The notes under the pieces are model-generated. The model was not told where the DNA came from and ran no database searches. It saw only the letters and a program-made list of their open reading frames with translations. A stretch of 64,000 bases of DNA, taken from the NCBI GenBank assembly GCA_030628155.1, contig DAOVRL010000001.1, positions 18,647 through 82,646 on the forward strand, written 5' to 3'. Shown piece by piece: positions 59,507-64,000 of the stretch (its first letter is position 1; every line of letters begins with the position of its first letter). The translations under genes were made by a program, and so were the position numbers. Source of the stretch: DAOVRL01 sp023128595. Lineage in GTDB: Bacteria > Planctomycetota > Phycisphaerae > Sedimentisphaerales > Anaerobacaceae.

Positions 59507-60537
59507 CTGAGAATCCCCCTTGCCGTTTGGATGGCCCTCGGCAGCTCGTCGGCTACCCTGGCGTAGTCTATGTCCAGCGGCTTTGGAATTGCGTATGACT
59601 TGTACTCACGGGCCAGAGCCGGATGTATCGGGCTGTTGTGCGAATCGCTTTCGACCAGCATTTGCTCGAGGCGCTCGCTGAGCAGGAAATCCATCAGCTC
59701 CTTGGCTTCTTCGGGATGTGGCGCCCCTCTTATTACAGCGGCCGTGTTGGGTATCGCCAGAGCGCCGTCACCGCCCTGGTCGAGATAGTTCATAGCCACT
59801 GGCCAGCCGTTCGCTTGGGCCGCATACACATCGTCCGTGTCCGTAAAGCAAACGTCCGCCTGGCCGGTGGCGATTATTCTCACGGCGGTGCTGTTGCCGG
59901 CGACGAGACGTATTTCGTTGGCTTTCAGCGCTTCGAGGATTTCCCGTGCGCGGTCGGGCCCGTAATGGGCAAACCAACTGGCGACGTCCCCCCCGGTGGT
60001 TCCGAACTCGGGCTCGGCCATAACCAGCCGGCCCTTCCATTTGCTCTCGAGGACGTCTTCAAGTGACCGGGGGGCATCCTCGGGGGCGACCCTCTTGGTA
60101 TTGTAAGCAATGACCCGCCCGCGCAGGGCAAACCCGTACCAGTAGCCGTTCGGATCGGCAAATAAAGCGGGCCAATTCTTCGTCCTGGGGCCGCTGTAGG
60201 CACTTAGCAGATTCTCGCGCCCAAGGCGTATTGTATAGAAGACCTCGCTCGACCAGAAGACATCGGCGACGGGCGAAGCGGCCTCGGCCCTTATCCGCTG
60301 GACCAGTCCGAAGGTCTTGTTCGCCTCGATGTCGAAGCGAGCCAATACCTGGATGCCCGAGAGCTTTTCAAACTCGGCGATCATGGATTCGGCAAAGACC
60401 TGGTCCACCGAGCAATACAGGACGACCTGCCGTTGGGCCAGAGTCCGTCTTCCCTTGCAGGAAAATGACGTCAAACAGAAAGTTGCAACGAGAATCGCCA
60501 GCAGGCCCGGAACAACAGGCGACAGTCCTTTTCGCAT
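59503..60537 (-). CDS. Periplasmic binding protein of an iron/thiamine-type ABC importer
   Basis: 344 residues with a signal peptide or lipoprotein leader (LLAILVATFCLTSFSCKGRR; the lipobox is imperfect). QVVLYCSVDQVFAESMIAEF, then KTFGLVQRIRAEAASPVADV and FWSSEVFYTIRLGRENLL are the FbpA/AfuA-family start. LEDVLESKWKGRLVMAEPEF, ANGWPVAMNYLDQGGDGALA and AVIRGAPHPEEAKELMDFLL follow in order. The paired Tyr residues that hold iron in FbpA are not obvious, so a substrate other than ferric ion is possible. It precedes the fused permease and overlaps it by 3 bases. The importer ATPase is not adjacent. Confidence 0.85.
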   Translation of the reverse strand: MRKGLSPVVPGLLAILVATFCLTSFSCKGRRTLAQRQVVLYCSVDQVFAESMIAEFEKLSGIQVLARFDIEANKTFGLVQRIRAEAASPVADVFWSSEVFYTIRLGRENLLSAYSGPRTKNWPALFADPNGYWYGFALRGRVIAYNTKRVAPEDAPRSLEDVLESKWKGRLVMAEPEFGTTGGDVASWFAHYGPDRAREILEALKANEIRLVAGNSTAVRIIATGQADVCFTDTDDVYAAQANGWPVAMNYLDQGGDGALAIPNTAAVIRGAPHPEEAKELMDFLLSERLEQMLVESDSHNSPIHPALAREYKSYAIPKPLDIDYARVADELPRAIQTARGILR

Positions 60538-60633
60538 ACGTTTCGACTCCCTGCACCAAGCTTAACAGCACCCCATTTGTACACGACACAGCAGGATCGG
60601 CTCCAGAGGGCCCCACCGCTGAAAACGTATTCC

Positions 60634-62295
60634 CTATTCCCCGGCTTCTTCGAGTCGGCCGAAGTAGCTTTTGACGGCGTCCTCGTATTTCCGCGGGATC
60701 TCGCTGTCATCTATGGCCTCAGCGGCGCTGTCGCGGGCGGCCTGAACAACGTCTGAGAATTCGCGTTTCGCTTCGCCTTTAACCTGAGTACCCTTGAAAT
60801 ACCAACTGGCGACGTTAGGTCCCTCTCCCGGCTTACTCTTGACATTTGTCTTCTTCGTTGAGGTTTGTCCGGTTTCATCGATTCCGCGGGGACCGTGACC
60901 CATTCCCGGTCCCCCGGTACCTGCACCATATCTCTGCGCGAATCCTTCCCTGAACGGGCCCATCTCGCCAAGCCCCTCGCACATACCCTCTCCTAAACAG
61001 CCCATGCAGCGGCTGATCTCATTAAGGCTGGCCTGCATCGCCGCCAATTGCTCTTTGGTAGCCGCTAATTCGTCCAATTGATCCATCACCGCTGCCAGAT
61101 CGTCGCCTGACAATCCGCCGGCACCGGCACCGCACGATGCCATGGCCTGACCTAACTCGGAACATCGGCTGCCGGCAGACCGGCAAGCAGCCGCCTTTTT
61201 CAGCAATTCCTCCATCTTCTCTCCACTTAGCCCCTGCTTTTGCAGAGCTTCCCGCAACTGCTTATCGCCCATCTTCGCGAGTTTCTTGTCCAGCCCGAGT
61301 TTTTCAAGCTCTTTCTCAAGCTCCTCGTTCTTCTGCGCCAACTGTTGAAGCTGCTTGGCCAAATCCTGCAATTGCTTCGCAATCGCCTTTCGCTGCTCCT
61401 CGGAAAGATTACTTTCTTCTAATTGCTTGCGCATCTGATTCAACTGATTGGAGGCCTCGCCGAAATTGCCCTTGGCCAGCGCCTGACGCAGTTTCTGCGA
61501 GAAAGTGTCGGCCGAGCCCGGCAGTTGCTTAAACATCCTCAGCAGCATCTCGGCAGTCTCAAGCTGAGCGCTACTCTGCATCTTCTTGATTTGATCGGAA
61601 AGGTCGCCAAGGGCGCGGATTGCCTGGCGCTTGACATCCTGCGGCTTGGCGTCTTTGGGTATCTCGCCTAACTTGCTCAAGGCCTCGGCCAACTCGGGAT
61701 TACCCAACTGCCTGACCGCCAGCTTCACGGGGGTGGCGGCCTCTTTGATCTGGGCCTGCGCCTTTTCAATCTGCTTAGTCTCGATGTCCTCCTGCTGCTG
61801 TTTCTTGAGAAACCCGAGCAGGTCCTTCTGAAACGGGCACAACAGCAGCACCCCGGCTACCAGCCACACACTGACTGCATAGAACCAGCAGCGCGACGGC
61901 TTGATAGGAAAGTGGCCCTGAACATCCAATCTCTCGGCCGTCTCACGGGCCTCGGTGCGGGCGGCGTCAGCGAAGGGGTCCTTGGAATCGGCCAGCGCCA
62001 GGGTCGTGCTGAAACGCTCGTGTATTTTCAGCCGCTCGTCAAGCAGCAGCGAAGCCTGTATCCGACTCGGCTGGTTCAGAAGCCAGAGCAAAACAACCAG
62101 CGCCGCCGCCGTCCCAAAGAAAACCCAGAGACTCTGCGGGTTGATGACCCTCATAGCAAGCAGGTATTCAGCCAAAAGGACCAGCACCGCGATAACACCG
62201 GCGACCGTTAGTATCCTTCCGGTGTATCTGAGCAAAAGATTAATGCTGCAGCGGAGACGAACGAGGCGGAGTTTCTTGTCGAATGCCTTTAACAT
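60634..62295 (-). CDS. Membrane protein with long coiled coil, DUF4175-like
   Basis: 553 residues. Two N-terminal helices (ILTVAGVIAVLVLLAEYLL, LWVFFGTAAALVVLLWLL) and one near 145 (CWFYAVSVWLVAGVLLLCPF) are followed by a ~220-residue Gln/Lys/Glu-rich coiled coil (LQDLAKQLQQLAQKNEELEK). A Cys/Gly-rich part (RCMGCLGEGMCEGLGEMGPF, GAGTGGPGMGHGPRG) and a helical tail end it. The N-terminal SLLLDERLKIHERFSTTLAL resembles DUF4175-type proteins that occur in MoxR-vWA clusters. It is the first gene of the putative 25-kb operon, 106 bases behind the promoter. Likely a structural envelope component; function unknown. Confidence 0.6.
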   Translation of the reverse strand: MLKAFDKKLRLVRLRCSINLLLRYTGRILTVAGVIAVLVLLAEYLLAMRVINPQSLWVFFGTAAALVVLLWLLNQPSRIQASLLLDERLKIHERFSTTLALADSKDPFADAARTEARETAERLDVQGHFPIKPSRCWFYAVSVWLVAGVLLLCPFQKDLLGFLKKQQQEDIETKQIEKAQAQIKEAATPVKLAVRQLGNPELAEALSKLGEIPKDAKPQDVKRQAIRALGDLSDQIKKMQSSAQLETAEMLLRMFKQLPGSADTFSQKLRQALAKGNFGEASNQLNQMRKQLEESNLSEEQRKAIAKQLQDLAKQLQQLAQKNEELEKELEKLGLDKKLAKMGDKQLREALQKQGLSGEKMEELLKKAAACRSAGSRCSELGQAMASCGAGAGGLSGDDLAAVMDQLDELAATKEQLAAMQASLNEISRCMGCLGEGMCEGLGEMGPFREGFAQRYGAGTGGPGMGHGPRGIDETGQTSTKKTNVKSKPGEGPNVASWYFKGTQVKGEAKREFSDVVQAARDSAAEAIDDSEIPRKYEDAVKSYFGRLEEAGE

Positions 62296-62660
62296 CGCAA
62301 TCCCTTTCGATTAGAGCCTGCTTTCTCGCCTTGCCAGGCGTGCACCATCTGCCCACCGCTCGCCGGAATTCCTGTCGGGCTCAAATTCCCAATATGTGCA
62401 GATTATAACCGATATGGCCGACTTGGCCAACTATTTTCTGCCAAACTCCTGTGATTCATCAGATTCTCATCAGAAAAAACGCCACTATAATAGACGCTTT
62501 TGGCGGCGAAACGTTACAAAAAAACCGCTATATATACGTATCGACCTTATTCGAGGTTCACCAACAGCGCAGAATGAGCTTTAGCCCTGCGGTTTGCCCG
62601 GATTCTCCCCGGATGTGCCGCGCTTCTCAGCGCCCATCCACACCTGCGGCAATTCGACCC
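62296..62660. other. 365-base gap holding the operon promoter
   Basis: No coding region I can support. It contains the promoter at 62402-62430 (separate entry). The part from 62431 to 62660 is AT-rich near 62460-62560 (for example ATATATACG at 62531) and has no repeat or hairpin that I recognise. Confidence 0.5.
62402..62430 (-). promoter_or_regulatory. Predicted sigma70-type promoter of the MoxR/ABC operon
   Basis: On the minus strand TTGGCC (complement of 62425-62430), a 17-base spacer and a perfect TATAAT (complement of 62402-62407). Transcription would begin near 62394, about 100 bases before the ATG of the coiled-coil protein gene. The next strong promoter match on the minus strand downstream is weak, which fits one long transcript. 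Confidence 0.5.
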
Positions 62661-63341
62661 TTATCGCTCGACAATGAACGTAACATCCCAATTCTCCCTC
62701 TTTCCCTTGACCTTTTCTTTGCCCCCGTCGTCGCTGCCATCCTCACCGATGCTGTAAACGACAAAGCCCTTATCGAGCCTCTTATAGCGCAGGTCCTCGC
62801 CGTCGAAAGGGTCCTTCGGCACCGCATCGAGGTAAGTTGGAACAAGCCTGGCAAGTCCTTCGGGCAATCCACCTCCGGCAAGGCGATAACGCTCAATCGC
62901 AAGGCCAACCCGAGCCACTCGAAGATCAGCAGTGTTCCACACACTTATCTCGACGATCCGTGAATAAGCAGGCATCAGCATGTGCAGCATCACGTGGATT
63001 CTTGGGATTTGCAAAAGTTTCGCCTGCACGGCTTTGGCCGCCTCGACACGCTCGTGTTCGGGCAGTCGCAGGACATCCAACATTTCATCCACCAGGTCAA
63101 GGTAGATTGTCGCCCCCTTGTCCGATAGCCCCACGGCCCTATATGCCTTAAAGAGCACACCCATCGACCCAGGGCGCCCAAAGAGCTGAGGATCTACGCT
63201 GTCAGGCTGCCTGAATACGTCGAGCACCACACACCGCTCTCCCACGAACGCCCTCTCGAAACCCGAACGGCCCTCAGCCTCGCCAATCGCCCGACTCATC
63301 TTGACCAATTGCTCATCACCCCCAAAAGGCCCGTTTGACAA
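62661..63341 (-). CDS. Planctomycete-type hypothetical protein, probably N-terminally truncated
   Basis: 226 residues from a TTG start; an in-frame stop lies 13 codons upstream. The C-terminal half is distinctive: AIERYRLAGGGLPEGLARLV, PTYLDAVPKDPFDGEDLRYK and GFVVYSIGEDGSDDGGKEKV. This matches the tail seen in many planctomycete proteins and in type II secretion pseudopilins of the GspG kind. Full-length relatives are 400 residues or more and begin with a membrane helix, which is missing here. Either the start was lost or the frame broke upstream. No promoter seen. Function unknown. Confidence 0.5.
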   Translation of the reverse strand: MSNGPFGGDEQLVKMSRAIGEAEGRSGFERAFVGERCVVLDVFRQPDSVDPQLFGRPGSMGVLFKAYRAVGLSDKGATIYLDLVDEMLDVLRLPEHERVEAAKAVQAKLLQIPRIHVMLHMLMPAYSRIVEISVWNTADLRVARVGLAIERYRLAGGGLPEGLARLVPTYLDAVPKDPFDGEDLRYKRLDKGFVVYSIGEDGSDDGGKEKVKGKRENWDVTFIVER

Positions 63342-63479
63342 GTCAAGAACTGCTGATTTTGAGGAAAAATCCCGTTACCGGACCTCGAACTACGGCCTTT
63401 TACGTATAGAGCGGCAACATTGGATATGGCCGCCCTGCTGTTTGACAAATCAGGGTAATGGTAATAAGGAGATAGAATT

Positions 63480-64000
63480 ATGTCAGTCCTCAAATTTCGA
63501 CAACAAGCAAAAATAGTGCTCATAACACTGGCCCTGGCCCTGATTATGTGCGCCGAGCCCATCTTCGCCGACAAGGCCCCGAGCAAACCTAATAAACCGG
63601 CAGCAGTCCCCAAGGCCCCCCCGCCTTCCAAAACACCCAGGCCCGCCCCCAAATCTACCCCTAAAGTGGCTCCAAGGCCTGCCCCCAAAGCGCCGCCAAA
63701 GGCAACACCTAAAGCGGCACCCAAATCTACCCCTAAAGTGGCTCCCAGGCCTGCCCCCAAGGCACCAACGCCCAAGCCGGTCGTCAAAGCTGCACCCAAG
63801 GCGCCAACGCCCAAGCCGGTCGTCAAAGCTGCACCCAAGCCTGCCCCCAAAGCGCCGCCAAAGGCAACGCCTAAAGCGGCCCCCAAATCTACCCCTAAAG
63901 TGGCTCCAAGGCCTGCCCCCAAGGCGCCGCCAAAGGCAACACCTAAAGCGCCTGCCAGACCTGCACCTAAAGCGGCACCCAAATCTACCCCTAAAGTGGC
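63480..64000 (+). CDS. Secreted Pro/Ala/Lys repeat protein (3' end outside window)
   Basis: ATG at 63480 with AAGGAG 8 bases upstream; the frame stays open to the last base. Signal peptide MSVLKFRQQAKIVLITLALA... ending near IFADKAP. The rest of the visible 173 residues is low-complexity: units such as APKSTPKVAPRPAPKAPPKA with TPKPVVKAA variants, high in Pro, Ala and Lys with few other residues. The DNA repeats with a period of 72 bases. Such basic, extended proteins often bridge envelope layers or bind polyanions. A 228-residue Gly/Ala-rich frame on the other strand (63296-63982) is its mirror image and not a gene. Function unknown. Confidence 0.75.
   Translation, partial: MSVLKFRQQAKIVLITLALALIMCAEPIFADKAPSKPNKPAAVPKAPPPSKTPRPAPKSTPKVAPRPAPKAPPKATPKAAPKSTPKVAPRPAPKAPTPKPVVKAAPKAPTPKPVVKAAPKPAPKAPPKATPKAAPKSTPKVAPRPAPKAPPKATPKAPARPAPKAAPKSTPKV
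63640..64000 (+). repeat. 72-base tandem-like repeats within the Pro/Ala/Lys gene
   Basis: Units that begin CCCAAATCTACCCCTAAAGT recur at about 63649, 63721, 63883 and 63980. The 72-base spacing holds between the first two; an interruption of TPKPVVKAAPKA-type units (~63771-63840, itself a ~45-base tandem pair) separates them from the next. The repeat encodes the repeating part of the protein, so copy-number change would keep the frame. Confidence 0.7.

Noticed and set aside
63296..63982. Gly/Ala-rich 228-residue frame on the minus strand
   Set aside because: It is the mirror of the plus-strand Pro/Ala/Lys repeat gene, which has a ribosome site and signal peptide; the reverse of Pro and Ala codons gives Gly and Ala.
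63640..64000. Regular repeats that could suggest a CRISPR array
   Set aside because: Units are contiguous and in frame with no unique spacers; they encode a repeat protein.
1..64000. tRNA or rRNA genes
   Set aside because: No stretch with a tRNA cloverleaf or conserved rRNA segments was noticed; a covariance search would be needed to be certain.

Overview
The window looks like a chromosomal segment of a planctomycete, most likely class Phycisphaerae (inference). Points in favour: a secreted protein ending in an 'IPAPG...GLVGWLRRRR' PEP-CTERM-type tail; a MoxR / DUF58 / BatA-type vWA / large vWA-glutaminase-like gene set; Tat-exported Gfo/Idh/MocA and aldo/keto reductases beside sugar-isomerase-type TIM barrels; and many signal-peptide proteins. 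GC content is moderate. I saw no rRNA, tRNA, CRISPR array, transposase or phage gene.

Region 1 (1-15143) is a surface-glycan locus. A cut-off tandem LPS-kinase-like gene (+) faces a long minus-strand array. From its promoter at 15143 this array reads rmlA-rmlD-rmlB-GT2. It continues with a second promoter, then a carbamoyltransferase, SxtJ and a 52-residue DUF5989 protein, followed by several glycosyltransferases, two methyltransferases, a probable pseudokinase and a broken glycosyltransferase copy. Together they should make and decorate a deoxysugar-containing polysaccharide or LPS. rmlC is not in the window.

Region 2 (15244-25323) handles carbohydrate. A zinc alcohol dehydrogenase and an SDR share a minus-strand promoter. 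Divergent from them run a secreted GH38-type glycosidase, a UroD-family protein, a sodium:solute symporter and a PQQ-propeller protein. A PEP-CTERM protein with a clear terminator closes the region.

Region 3 (26796-31712) carries lexA with a palindrome over its promoter, a DUF72 gene and a short DnaE-type polymerase with a degraded PHP site, flanked by two copies of a dispersed intergenic repeat.

Region 4 (31757-36689) holds a sugar-isomerase-like protein, a large nested inverted repeat, a four-haem cytochrome overlapping an aldo/keto reductase gene, a truncated beta-helix protein and a Gfo/Idh/MocA oxidoreductase.

Region 5 (36751-62430) is the most unusual part: fifteen minus-strand genes that may be one ~25.5-kb operon with a promoter near 62402-62430. 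In reading order they are: a coiled-coil membrane protein; an Fbp-type binding protein; an Fbp-type permease fused in frame to an NHL-propeller lipoprotein; a vWA/glutaminase-like membrane protein; MoxR; DUF58; a BatA-type vWA protein; a secreted membrane protein; one ABC-2-type ATPase; five tandem paralogous ABC-2 permeases, each internally duplicated; and an importer-type ATPase. The window ends with a probably truncated planctomycete-type hypothetical gene and a secreted Pro/Ala/Lys repeat protein that runs off the edge.
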